This document shows positions 32,519-41,174 of a stretch of DNA of 64,000 nucleotides, piece after piece. Position 1 is the stretch's first letter. Each line of letters opens with the position of its first letter. Source of the DNA: Erwinia sorbitola (lineage in GTDB: Bacteria; Pseudomonadota; Gammaproteobacteria; Enterobacterales; Enterobacteriaceae); assembly GCF_009738185.1 (NCBI RefSeq), contig NZ_CP046509.1, forward strand, positions 1,305,501-1,369,500. The letters are read 5' to 3'. The notes under the pieces were generated by a model, which saw nothing but the letters and a program-made list of their open reading frames with translations, made no database searches and was not told the DNA's origin. A program made the translations under genes and the position numbers.

Positions 32519-33829
32519 ATGAGTAAAGCCATACCCTTGCTGACACGTCAGGGTGACCGTATCGCCATTACCCATGGGCTGCGCACTCCTTTTGCCCGTC
32601 AGGCCACCGCTTTTCACGGCATTCCTGCACTGGAGCTGGGGCGTATGCTGGTCAGTGAACTGCTGGCGCGCAGCGAAATCCCTGTTGATGCCATCGGGCA
32701 GCTGGTTTTTGGTCAGGTGGTGCAGATGCCGGAAGCGCCCAACATTGCCCGCGAAATTGTGCTGGCAAGCGGCCTGAGCGTCCATACCGATGCCTACAGC
32801 GTCAGCCGCGCCTGCGCAACCAGTTTTCAGGCGGTGGCAAATGTGAGCGAAAGCCTGCTGGCGGGCACCATCCAGGCAGGTATAGCCGGAGGTGCAGACT
32901 CCTCATCCGTGCTGCCGATTGGCGTCAGCAAAACGCTGGCACGGGCGCTACTGGATCTCAGTAAAGCGCGTACTTTAGGACAAAAACTGAAAATTTTCAG
33001 CCAGCTGCGCCCCCGCGACCTGCTGCCGGTGCCGCCTGCGGTGGCAGAATACTCAACCGGTCTGCGAATGGGCGATACCGCCGAACAGATGGCTAAAGAT
33101 CATGGTATTACCCGCGAGCAGCAGGATGCGCTGGCACACCGTTCTCATCTGCATGCAGCCCGCGCATGGCAGCAGGGCCTGCTAAATGACGAAGTGATGA
33201 CCGCCTACACGCCGCCGTGGAAGCAGCCTTTTCAGCAGGATAATAACGTGCGCAGCGCCTCCAGCCCGGAAGACTATGCCCGCCTGCGTCCGGCGTTTGA
33301 CCGCAAGCACGGCTCGGTAACGGCGGCAAACAGTACGCCCTTAACCGACGGTGCCGCCGCAGTTATCCTGATGACCGAATCCCGTGCCAGAGAGTTGGGC
33401 CTCGTGCCGCTGGGTTATCTGCGCAGCTACGCATTTACCGCCATTGATGTGCGCCGCGATATGCTGCTGGGGCCTTCTTATGCCTCGCCGCTGGCGCTGG
33501 ATCGCGCGGGAATTACCCTCGCTGATCTCACCCTGATTGATATGCATGAAGCTTTTGCAGCCCAGACCCTGGCGAATTTAAAGATGTTTGCCGATGAGCG
33601 CTTTGCCCGCGAGGTGCTGAATCGTCCCCATGCGCTGGGTGAGGTCAATCAGGAGCAGTTTAATGTGCTGGGCGGTTCTATCGCCTACGGTCACCCGTTT
33701 GCGGCGACCGGGGCACGCATGATCACCCAGACGCTGAATGAACTGCGTCGGCGCGGTGGGGGCCTTGGGCTGGTAACCGCCTGTGCTGCCGGTGGTTTGG
33801 GTGCCGCAATGGTTCTGGAGGCTGAATAA
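32519..33829 (+). CDS. fadI: 3-ketoacyl-CoA thiolase FadI
   Basis: A 436-residue thiolase, the length of E. coli FadI. The acyl-binding Cys lies in SVSRACATSFQAVANV, the catalytic His in DMHEAFAAQTL and the second Cys in VTACAAGGLGAAM. It cleaves 3-ketoacyl-CoA in the beta-oxidation branch that also works anaerobically. The ATG at 32519 has AAGGTGAG upstream; the longer open frame is not in the family. It shares one base with fadJ (TAATGG). Confidence 0.95.
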   Translation: MSKAIPLLTRQGDRIAITHGLRTPFARQATAFHGIPALELGRMLVSELLARSEIPVDAIGQLVFGQVVQMPEAPNIAREIVLASGLSVHTDAYSVSRACATSFQAVANVSESLLAGTIQAGIAGGADSSSVLPIGVSKTLARALLDLSKARTLGQKLKIFSQLRPRDLLPVPPAVAEYSTGLRMGDTAEQMAKDHGITREQQDALAHRSHLHAARAWQQGLLNDEVMTAYTPPWKQPFQQDNNVRSASSPEDYARLRPAFDRKHGSVTAANSTPLTDGAAAVILMTESRARELGLVPLGYLRSYAFTAIDVRRDMLLGPSYASPLALDRAGITLADLTLIDMHEAFAAQTLANLKMFADERFAREVLNRPHALGEVNQEQFNVLGGSIAYGHPFAATGARMITQTLNELRRRGGGLGLVTACAAGGLGAAMVLEAE

Positions 33830-35982
33830 TGGATCAGACAAGTGCGTTTACGCTCACTATGCGACTGGATAACGTCGCGGTGATCACCATCGATGTGCCG
33901 GGTGAGAAGATGAACACCTTAAAAGAGGCTTTCGCCGGGCAAATCCGCGAGGTTCTCCGGCAGGCGCGGGCCAATCCGCAGCTGGCCGGGCTGGTGCTGA
34001 TCTCGGGCAAGGCGGACTCGTTTGTTGCCGGAGCGGATATCAGCATGATTGCCGCCTGCGAAACAGCACAGCAGGCCAGCGCGCTGGCGCATTCCGGGCA
34101 GGCCATTATGGCTGAGATCGCCGCACTGCCGGTGCCGGTCGTAGCGGCGATCCACGGGGCCTGCCTCGGCGGCGGGCTGGAACTGGCGCTGGCCTGCCAT
34201 CATCGCGTCTGCACCCTTGACGATAAAACCCGGCTTGGCCTGCCCGAAGTTCAGCTTGGGCTGCTGCCCGGCTCAGGGGGAACACAGCGCCTGCCTCGGC
34301 TGATCGGCGCATCGACGGCGCTGGATATGATCCTGACAGGAAAAACACTGCGTGCGCGTGCCGCCCTGAAATGCGGGCTGGTGGATGATGCGGTGGCACA
34401 CAGTATTTTACTGGAGACGGCGGTCAGGCTGGCGCTGAAACCGCGTAGCGCCAGCAAACCGTTGCCCATGCGTGAACGGCTGTTAACCGGCCCGGCGGGC
34501 AGGGCGATACTGTTTGCGCTGGCAAAACGTCAGACGCAGGCCAAAACCCACGGTAACTACCCGGCGGCGGATAAAATTCTCAGCGTGGTACGCTGCGGAC
34601 TGGAGCAGGGCACCGGCAGCGGCTATGCCGCAGAGTCGCAGGCGTTTGGCGAACTGGCAATGACGCCGCAGTCTGCCGCGCTGCGCAGCCTGTTTTTCGC
34701 CACCAACGCGTTAAAAAAAGAGTCGGGGGCTGATGCTGAACCACGGAAGCTTACCCGGATCGGTGTACTGGGCGGCGGCCTGATGGGGGGAGGCATTGCC
34801 TGTATTACCGCCACCCGTGCCGGGCTGCCGGTGCGCATTAAAGATGTCTCTCCGGACGGTATCAATCGTGCGCTGAAAACCAGCTGGCAGGTACTGAGTC
34901 AGCAGGTAAAACGCCGCCGCCTGAGCAGCGCCGAGCGCCAGCAGCAGATGGCGTTAATCAGCGGAGGCACCGACTACCAGGGCTTCCGTCAGCGTGACAT
35001 GGTGATTGAAGCAGTATTTGAAGATCTGGCTCTGAAACAAAAAATGGTTGCCGAGATTGAGGCATACTGTTCACCTGATACTCTGTTCGCCTCCAATACG
35101 TCCTCGCTGCCGATTGCGGATATTGCCTCCGGCGCACAGCGGCCGGAAAATGTGATTGGCCTGCACTACTTTAGTCCGCCGGAAAAAATGCCGCTGGTGG
35201 AGGTGATCCCCCACGCGGGTACTGCTCCCGCAACGGTGGCTACGGCGGTATCGCTGGCGAGACAACAGGGTAAAACACCAATTGTGGTGGCAGACAAGGC
35301 CGGGTTCTATGTGAACCGAATTCTGGCACCCTATATTATTGAGGCGCTGCACTGCCTGCTGGAAGGGGAGCCGATTGAGTCTGTCGATCGGGCGCTGGTG
35401 GAGTTTGGCTTCCCGGTGGGGCCGCTACAGCTGCTGGATGAAGTGGGTATCGATGTCGGCACTCATATTATGCCGATTTTACAGCAGGCCTGGGGGGAGC
35501 GTTTCGCGCTGCCCGCCGCACTGAATGCCGTGTTGAACGACGATCGCAAAGGGCGGAAAAATGGCCGTGGCTTCTATCTTTATCCGCAGAAAGGGCGCAG
35601 GAAGCAGGCTGATAGCGCGATCTATCGCTTACTAAATATCAGTGCAAAACACCATCTCAGCGCACAGAATATCGCTCAACGCTGTGTGATGATGTTGCTG
35701 AATGAGGCTGCACGTACCCTTGATGAGAAGGTGATCTCCTGTGCCCGTGATGGTGATATTGGCGCTGTATTTGGTATAGGTTTCCCGCCATTTCTCGGTG
35801 GCCCTTTCCGCTATATGGATCAACTGGGCATTGTGGAAGTGGTAAACAGTTTAGAGTTATTAATGCAGCGTCACGGGGCACGTTTTACCCCCTGTGACCG
35901 TTTAAGAAAAATGGCAGACGCGCAGGAAACCTTCTATAAACCGGAAGTTAAGCTGAATAGTCTTACTGATTCAGCGGGTTAG
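33829..35982 (+). CDS. fadJ: FadJ, fatty-acid oxidation multifunctional alpha subunit
   Basis: A 717-residue enzyme: enoyl-CoA hydratase/isomerase domain at about 1-190 with oxyanion loop GACLGGGLELALACH, then hydroxyacyl-CoA dehydrogenase with the NAD motif GVLGGGLMGGGIA (about 309-321), ASNTSSLPI and catalytic His in VIGLHYFSPPEKMPL. The C-terminal helical domain has GIGFPPFLGGPFRYMD. It forms an alpha2beta2-type complex with FadI. It overlaps fadI by one base. The downstream spacer to sixA (169 bases) holds a plausible promoter (TTGACTATACT near 36048) and no gene. Confidence 0.95.
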   Translation: MDQTSAFTLTMRLDNVAVITIDVPGEKMNTLKEAFAGQIREVLRQARANPQLAGLVLISGKADSFVAGADISMIAACETAQQASALAHSGQAIMAEIAALPVPVVAAIHGACLGGGLELALACHHRVCTLDDKTRLGLPEVQLGLLPGSGGTQRLPRLIGASTALDMILTGKTLRARAALKCGLVDDAVAHSILLETAVRLALKPRSASKPLPMRERLLTGPAGRAILFALAKRQTQAKTHGNYPAADKILSVVRCGLEQGTGSGYAAESQAFGELAMTPQSAALRSLFFATNALKKESGADAEPRKLTRIGVLGGGLMGGGIACITATRAGLPVRIKDVSPDGINRALKTSWQVLSQQVKRRRLSSAERQQQMALISGGTDYQGFRQRDMVIEAVFEDLALKQKMVAEIEAYCSPDTLFASNTSSLPIADIASGAQRPENVIGLHYFSPPEKMPLVEVIPHAGTAPATVATAVSLARQQGKTPIVVADKAGFYVNRILAPYIIEALHCLLEGEPIESVDRALVEFGFPVGPLQLLDEVGIDVGTHIMPILQQAWGERFALPAALNAVLNDDRKGRKNGRGFYLYPQKGRRKQADSAIYRLLNISAKHHLSAQNIAQRCVMMLLNEAARTLDEKVISCARDGDIGAVFGIGFPPFLGGPFRYMDQLGIVEVVNSLELLMQRHGARFTPCDRLRKMADAQETFYKPEVKLNSLTDSAG

Positions 35983-36151
35983 TCTGGCGGGGTGGTGAAT
36001 GCTTTTTGCGGGTTAATCTGCAAGGCGCTCACTAAGTAAACAATCGGTTGACTATACTCAAGGCATTGGGGTACAACACACCGTTCATTCTCTGGATGAA
36101 GAGTCGGACGGCGTTGTCCCCGGCGTTTTTGTTTAACAACAGCGGTGCTAT

Positions 36152-36634
36152 ATGCAAGTTTTCATTATGCGTCACGGCGATGCAGCGTTAGATGCAGCAA
36201 GTGATTCTGTCAGACCTTTGACCCACTGCGGCTGTGATGAGACTCGCCAGATGGCGACCTGGCTTAATGGCCAGTCAGTAGATATCGAGCGGGTACTTGT
36301 CAGCCCTTATCTGCGTGCGCAGCAAACACTGACCACGGTTCGTGAAGTGCTGCCTTTGCCAGACGGTGAAGATGTGTTACCAGAACTGACACCGGGTGGC
36401 GATCCTGGCCTGGTTGCCTGCTACTTGCAGGTGCTGGCTAACGAAGGGGTAAAATCGGTGCTGGTGATCTCTCACCTGCCGCTGGTGGGCTACCTGGTGG
36501 CTGAGTTATGTCCGCAGGAAGCGCCACCGATGTTTTCCACTTCGGCGATTGCCAGCGTTGACTTCAATGCGGAGAAGACAGCCGGCAAGCTGGAATGGCA
36601 GGTTTCCCCTGCCAAATTAGCCAAAGCGATGTAA
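36152..36634 (+). CDS. sixA: phosphohistidine phosphatase SixA
   Basis: A 160-residue protein with the RHG motif IMRHGDAALDA (His8), LVSPYLRAQQT and LVISHLPLVGYLVAEL, carrying the second catalytic His. In E. coli SixA acts on phosphohistidine of ArcB and of the nitrogen PTS protein NPr. The ribosome site before the ATG at 36152 is weak. Position after fadJ is as in E. coli. Confidence 0.94.
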   Translation: MQVFIMRHGDAALDAASDSVRPLTHCGCDETRQMATWLNGQSVDIERVLVSPYLRAQQTLTTVREVLPLPDGEDVLPELTPGGDPGLVACYLQVLANEGVKSVLVISHLPLVGYLVAELCPQEAPPMFSTSAIASVDFNAEKTAGKLEWQVSPAKLAKAM

Positions 36635-36729
36635 TTGTCACGGCGGGCGGCCTGCGCCCGCAATGTGCGCCTCTGCTGCGGGCATACTGAAACAGCGTCT
36701 GCCCGCCATGCAAAACCCCGTTCGGCTGC

Positions 36730-37281
36730 TTACAGCAGCTCCGGCGGTAACCACTCTTCAATTTCAATTAACACCAGCAGCGCGGCGTCACCGCCAAACA
36801 GCTTCGGTGCCTGATGAAACGCCATCACCATGGGATGCTGCGCCAGCCATAGCGGAGTCTGCTGCTTAAGCACATGTTTGCCGTGCCCGTGCATCACGCT
36901 GGCGCAGAAAATATGTTCGCGGCGACAGGCGGCAATCAGTGCCCCCAGCTCCTCTTTAGCCTGTTTTTGGGTTAAGCCGTGCAGATCGAGGAAAATCTCC
37001 GGACTGTAATCACCGCGTCGCAGCTTTTTAAGTTCGTAATTATCCACATCCGCACGGACGTACCGCACCGCCCCCTCGCTGGCCAGCAGCGGTTGGAACT
37101 CATCGGAAAAATAGTGACTGTTGTCCATCTGTTCGGACAACAGGCGTTTCTGCGGCACTTCCGTTATCTTTTTACGCGGTGGCTTATGGACAATGGTGTC
37201 CTGGGTCAGCTTACGTGTGCCGCTCATCAACCCACGAAACAACGCCAGATCTTCCGCATTCAGCTTGTCTTTTTTACTCAT
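36730..37281 (-). CDS. smrB: ribosome rescue endonuclease SmrB
   Basis: A 183-residue Smr-domain protein. The N-terminal helix LNAEDLALFRGLMSGTRKL is the ribosome-binding extension, and the Smr domain carries LDLHGLTQKQAKEELG and VMHGHGKHVLKQQTPLWL. SmrB cleaves mRNA between collided ribosomes. It is divergent from prmB, as in E. coli. The start is the ATG at 37281; upstream pairing to 16S RNA is weak. Confidence 0.95.
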   Translation of the reverse strand: MSKKDKLNAEDLALFRGLMSGTRKLTQDTIVHKPPRKKITEVPQKRLLSEQMDNSHYFSDEFQPLLASEGAVRYVRADVDNYELKKLRRGDYSPEIFLDLHGLTQKQAKEELGALIAACRREHIFCASVMHGHGKHVLKQQTPLWLAQHPMVMAFHQAPKLFGGDAALLVLIEIEEWLPPELL

Positions 37282-37470
37282 TTCAGGGTATCGCTATCAA
37301 TTCGTTGTATTCAGTTAACGGTCATTTCATCCGCTTTATGCCGTCAGTCTACCTTTTCCTTGTCAGCTGCTGAAACAAATCTCAGCTTTTTCATCCCCTC
37401 GCGCTGAATTATCTCAAGCTTCGTGGCAAACTAGCGCCCGGGTTTAACAGAACGGCCTGCGGAGGGCACT

Positions 37471-38403
37471 TTGGACAAAATTTTCGTCGAAGAAGCAGTG
37501 AATGAGCTGCACACTATTCAGGATATGTTGCGCTGGTCGGTCAGCCGCTTTTCTGCTGCTGATATCTGGTACGGCCACGGCACCGACAATCCCTGGGACG
37601 AAGCCGTTCAGCTGGTGCTTCCTACGCTCTACCTGCCGCTGGATATCCCGGAAGATATGCGCACCGCGCGTCTTACCTCCAGCGAGCGTCACCGCATCGT
37701 TGAGCGCGTGATCCGCCGGATTAACGAGCGTATTCCGGTGGCCTATCTCACCAATAAAGCCTGGTTCTGCGGGCATGAATTTTATGTTGATGAACGCGTA
37801 CTGGTGCCGCGCTCGCCGATTGGTGAGCTGATCAACAACCATTTTGACGGCATCATCAGCCATGAACCTCAGCATATTCTGGATATGTGTACCGGCAGCG
37901 GCTGTATCGCTATCGCCTGCGCCTACGCATTCCCGGATGCAGAAGTCGACGCGGTAGATATCTCCACCGACGCGCTGGCAGTGACCGAGCAGAATATTTC
38001 CGCACACGGGCTGGATCACCATGTAACGCCAATCCGCGCTGACCTGTTCCGCGAGCTGCCAAAAACACAGTACGACCTGATTGTCACCAACCCGCCGTAT
38101 GTTGATGCTGATGATATGGACGACCTGCCCAACGAATACCGGCATGAGCCGGAGCTGGGTCTGGCGGCCGGCAATGACGGCCTGAAGCTGGCCCGCCGCA
38201 TTCTGGCCTGCGCGCCGGACTACCTCAGCGAGCAGGGCGTGCTGATTTGCGAAGTGGGCAACAGCATGGTGCATATGATCGAACAGTATCCGGATGTGCC
38301 TTTCACCTGGCTGGAGTTTGATAACGGCGGCGATGGCGTATTTATGCTGACAAAACAGCAGATTATCGACGCACAACATCATTTTAAAATCTATAAAGAC
38401 TGA
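37471..38403 (+). CDS. prmB: PrmB, 50S L3 glutamine methyltransferase
   Basis: A 310-residue enzyme with SAM motif ILDMCTGSGCIAIACA (about 131-146) and catalytic VTNPPYV (about 206). It methylates Gln150 of ribosomal protein L3. The start is a TTG at 37471 with GGAGGG six bases upstream; the first residues MDKIFVEEAVNEL match E. coli. aroC follows after 25 bases in the same direction. Confidence 0.95.
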   Translation: MDKIFVEEAVNELHTIQDMLRWSVSRFSAADIWYGHGTDNPWDEAVQLVLPTLYLPLDIPEDMRTARLTSSERHRIVERVIRRINERIPVAYLTNKAWFCGHEFYVDERVLVPRSPIGELINNHFDGIISHEPQHILDMCTGSGCIAIACAYAFPDAEVDAVDISTDALAVTEQNISAHGLDHHVTPIRADLFRELPKTQYDLIVTNPPYVDADDMDDLPNEYRHEPELGLAAGNDGLKLARRILACAPDYLSEQGVLICEVGNSMVHMIEQYPDVPFTWLEFDNGGDGVFMLTKQQIIDAQHHFKIYKD

Positions 38404-38428
38404 TTCACCACTTTAGCGAGGAGCCAGC

Positions 38429-39514
38429 ATGGCGGGTAACACCATTGGACAAGTATTTCGGGTCACGACGTTCGGCGAATCGCACGGTATCGCCCTTGGC
38501 TGTATCGTTGATGGTGTGCCACCGGGCATCCCGCTGACCGAAGCTGATTTGCAGCACGATCTCGATCGCCGCCGCCCCGGCACTTCACGCTATACCACCC
38601 AGCGCCGCGAGCCGGATCAGGTGAAAATTCTCTCCGGCGTGTTTGAAGGTAAAACCACCGGCACCAGCATCGGTTTGCTGATTGAAAATACCGATCAGCG
38701 TTCGCAGGATTACGGCGCGATCAAAGATCTCTATCGTCCCGGCCATGCTGATTACACTTACGATCAGAAATACGGCTTCCGCGACTATCGTGGCGGTGGA
38801 CGCTCGTCGGCGCGTGAAACGGCGATGCGCGTGGCGGCGGGTGCCATTGCGAAAAAATACCTTGAGATGAAACACGGTATTCTGGTGCGCGGTTATCTGG
38901 CGCAGATTGGCGATGTGGCCTGCGAGCTGAAAGATTGGGATCAGGTTGAGCAGAATCCGTTCTTCTGCCCGGATCCCGATAAAATTGAAGCGCTGGACGA
39001 ACTGATGCGTGCCCTGAAAAAAGAGGGCGACTCCATTGGTGCCAAAGTGACGGTGATGGCGGAAAACGTTCCTGCTGGCCTCGGCGAACCGGTTTTTGAT
39101 CGCCTTGACGCTGACCTTGCACATGCGCTGATGAGTATCAATGCGGTAAAAGGCATTGAGATTGGCGACGGCTTTGCCGTGGTCAGCCAGCGCGGTAGCG
39201 AACATCGTGATGAAATCCGTGCCAGCGGCTTCCAGAGCAACCACGCCGGTGGCATTCTGGGCGGTATCAGCAGCGGTCAGAGCATTATTGCCAATATTGC
39301 AATGAAGCCGACCTCCAGCATAACTGTCCCGGGTAAGACCCTGACCCGCAGCGGTGAAGAAGTGGAGATGATCACCAAAGGTCGCCACGATCCGTGCGTC
39401 GGCATTCGTGCGGTGCCGATCGCAGAAGCGATGATGGCGATTGTGCTGATGGATCACCTGCTGCGCCATCGCGCGCAGAATGCAGATGTTGCAACCACTT
39501 ATCCACGCTGGTAA
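38429..39514 (+). CDS. aroC: chorismate synthase
   Basis: A 361-residue FMN-dependent lyase that makes chorismate from EPSP. Signatures GESHGIALG, the RRPGTSR loop, RPGHADYTYDQKYG, GRSSARETAMRVAAG and SGFQSNHAGGILGGISSG are all intact, as is RHDPC. GCGAGGAG precedes the ATG. Probably one transcript with prmB and mepA. Confidence 0.97.
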   Translation: MAGNTIGQVFRVTTFGESHGIALGCIVDGVPPGIPLTEADLQHDLDRRRPGTSRYTTQRREPDQVKILSGVFEGKTTGTSIGLLIENTDQRSQDYGAIKDLYRPGHADYTYDQKYGFRDYRGGGRSSARETAMRVAAGAIAKKYLEMKHGILVRGYLAQIGDVACELKDWDQVEQNPFFCPDPDKIEALDELMRALKKEGDSIGAKVTVMAENVPAGLGEPVFDRLDADLAHALMSINAVKGIEIGDGFAVVSQRGSEHRDEIRASGFQSNHAGGILGGISSGQSIIANIAMKPTSSITVPGKTLTRSGEEVEMITKGRHDPCVGIRAVPIAEAMMAIVLMDHLLRHRAQNADVATTYPRW

Positions 39515-39517
39515 CTG

Positions 39518-40345
39518 ATGAAAAAGAGGCTGATGGCGCTGTGCGCGCTGCTGATATCCACTGCGACGGCGCAGGGCGCCACGCCGTGGCAGACCATTCA
39601 ACATCCGATCGGCGGTGCGCCGCAGTCGATAGGCGCTTTTGCTAACGGATGTATCGTTGGTGCACAGCCGCTGCCGCTCGATGCGGACGGATATCAGGTA
39701 ATGCGTACCGATCAGCGTCGCTATTTTGGTCATCCGGATCTGATTGCCTTTATCACTCGTCTCAGCACCCAGACCCGTCAGCTCGGGCTGGGTGAAGTGC
39801 TGGTGGGGGATATGGGGATGGCGGCAGGGGGGCGCTTCAGCAGCGGCCACGCCAGCCATCAATCCGGGCTGGATGTGGATATCTGGTTACAGCTGCCGAA
39901 ACAGCGCTGGACTCAGCAGATGTTGCTGAAGCCGCAGCCGCTCGATCTGGTGGCCCCCGACGGTAAAAATGTGGTGGCCCGACACTGGCAGCCGGAAATC
40001 GACAGTCTGATCAAACTGGCGGCGAAAGATAACGATGTCACACGTATTTTCGTTAATCCGGCGATTAAAAAGCAGCTCTGTGCTGACGCCGGGAACGATC
40101 GTGACTGGTTGCGTAAGGTACGGCCATGGTTCCAGCATCGCGCGCATATGCACGTGCGCCTGCGCTGCCCGGCTGGCAGTCTGCAATGTGAAGATCAGCC
40201 GCTGCCACCGCCGGGTGATGGCTGTGGTGCTGAACTGCAAAGCTGGTTTGTGCCAGCGAAACCGGGCACTAAGCCGCCGGTGAAACGCGAACCACCACCG
40301 CTGCCACCGGCCTGTCAGGCGCTGCTGGATAACCATCAACTGTAA
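39518..40345 (+). CDS. mepA: murein DD-/LD-endopeptidase MepA
   Basis: A 275-residue periplasmic LAS metallopeptidase. The signal peptide ends TATAQGA; zinc ligands are in SGHASHQSGLDVDIW and HRAHMHVRLRC, and several cysteines form disulphides. It cuts D-Ala-mDAP cross-links and is not inhibited by penicillin. It starts three bases after the aroC stop, so translation is likely coupled. Confidence 0.95.
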   Translation: MKKRLMALCALLISTATAQGATPWQTIQHPIGGAPQSIGAFANGCIVGAQPLPLDADGYQVMRTDQRRYFGHPDLIAFITRLSTQTRQLGLGEVLVGDMGMAAGGRFSSGHASHQSGLDVDIWLQLPKQRWTQQMLLKPQPLDLVAPDGKNVVARHWQPEIDSLIKLAAKDNDVTRIFVNPAIKKQLCADAGNDRDWLRKVRPWFQHRAHMHVRLRCPAGSLQCEDQPLPPPGDGCGAELQSWFVPAKPGTKPPVKREPPPLPPACQALLDNHQL

Positions 40346-40359
40346 GGCGTTCAGAATAA

Positions 40360-41154
40360 ATGGAATGGATTAGCGTTGCGCCATGGCTGCTTGGCGTGCT
40401 GTTTCTGGTGGCCTTGCTGGCAGGTTTTATTGATGCAATTGCAGGCGGCGGCGGTTTGTTAACCGTACCTGCGCTGCTGGCGGCGGGGCTATCCCCGGCG
40501 CAGGCGCTGGCGACCAATAAACTGCAATCAGTGGGCGGATCGTTTTCTGCCAGTCTCTATTTTATTCGCCGTAAAGCGGTGGATTTACGCGAACAGAAGT
40601 TAAATATCGCGCTGACCTTTTTAGGTTCGGTAAGCGGTGCTCTGCTGGTTCAGCATGTGCAGGGCGATATTCTGCGTCAGCTGTTACCGCTGCTGGTGAT
40701 TACCATCGGCCTCTATTTTTTGCTGATGCCGAAGATTGGCGAAGAAGATCGCCAGCGTCGCCTGCACGGCCTGCCGTTTGCGCTGGTAGCAGGGGGATGC
40801 GTAGGCTTCTATGACGGCTTCTTTGGCCCTGGCGCGGGTTCATTCTATGCGCTGGCTTTCGTCACCCTGTGCGGCTATAACCTGGCGAAATCTACTGCAC
40901 ACGCCAAAGTGCTTAACTTCACCTCTAACCTTGGTGGCCTGCTGCTGTTTATGCTGGGGGGGAAAGTAGTGTGGCTGCCGGGGCTGGTGATGCTGGCCGG
41001 GCAGGTATGCGGTGCGCGTCTTGGTGCCCGTATGGTGCTGACCAAAGGGCAGAGCCTGATCCGCCCGATGATCGTGATTGTTTCTGCGGTGATGAGCGCC
41101 AAACTGCTGTATGACAGTCATGGCGCTGAGATCCTCGGCTGGCTTCATGTGTAA
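40360..41154 (+). CDS. yfcA: YfcA, TSUP-family membrane protein
   Basis: A 264-residue, roughly eight-helix protein with the TSUP repeats GFIDAIAGGGGLLTVPALL and GFYDGFFGPGAGSFYAL. TSUP proteins move sulphur or carboxylate anions; the substrate of YfcA is not known. It begins 14 bases after mepA in the same direction. Confidence 0.93.
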   Translation: MEWISVAPWLLGVLFLVALLAGFIDAIAGGGGLLTVPALLAAGLSPAQALATNKLQSVGGSFSASLYFIRRKAVDLREQKLNIALTFLGSVSGALLVQHVQGDILRQLLPLLVITIGLYFLLMPKIGEEDRQRRLHGLPFALVAGGCVGFYDGFFGPGAGSFYALAFVTLCGYNLAKSTAHAKVLNFTSNLGGLLLFMLGGKVVWLPGLVMLAGQVCGARLGARMVLTKGQSLIRPMIVIVSAVMSAKLLYDSHGAEILGWLHV

Positions 41155-41156
41155 TA

Positions 41157-41170
41157 GCCTGCCAGCAGGC
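41157..41170. terminator. short stem between convergent yfcA and the GGDEF-EAL gene
   Basis: GCCTGC (41157-41162) and GCAGGC (41165-41170) are separated by two bases, so the working stem is about five pairs; GTTGTT follows. Weak. Confidence 0.35.
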
Positions 41171-41174
41171 GTTG

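Noticed and set aside
37444..38382. A 312-codon open frame antisense to prmB
   Set aside because: Shadow of a well-identified gene; no family features or start signal.
38585..39862. A 425-codon open frame antisense to aroC and mepA
   Set aside because: It lies over two certain genes, has no ribosome site, and its His/Arg/Ala-rich product is typical of an antisense frame in GC-rich coding DNA.
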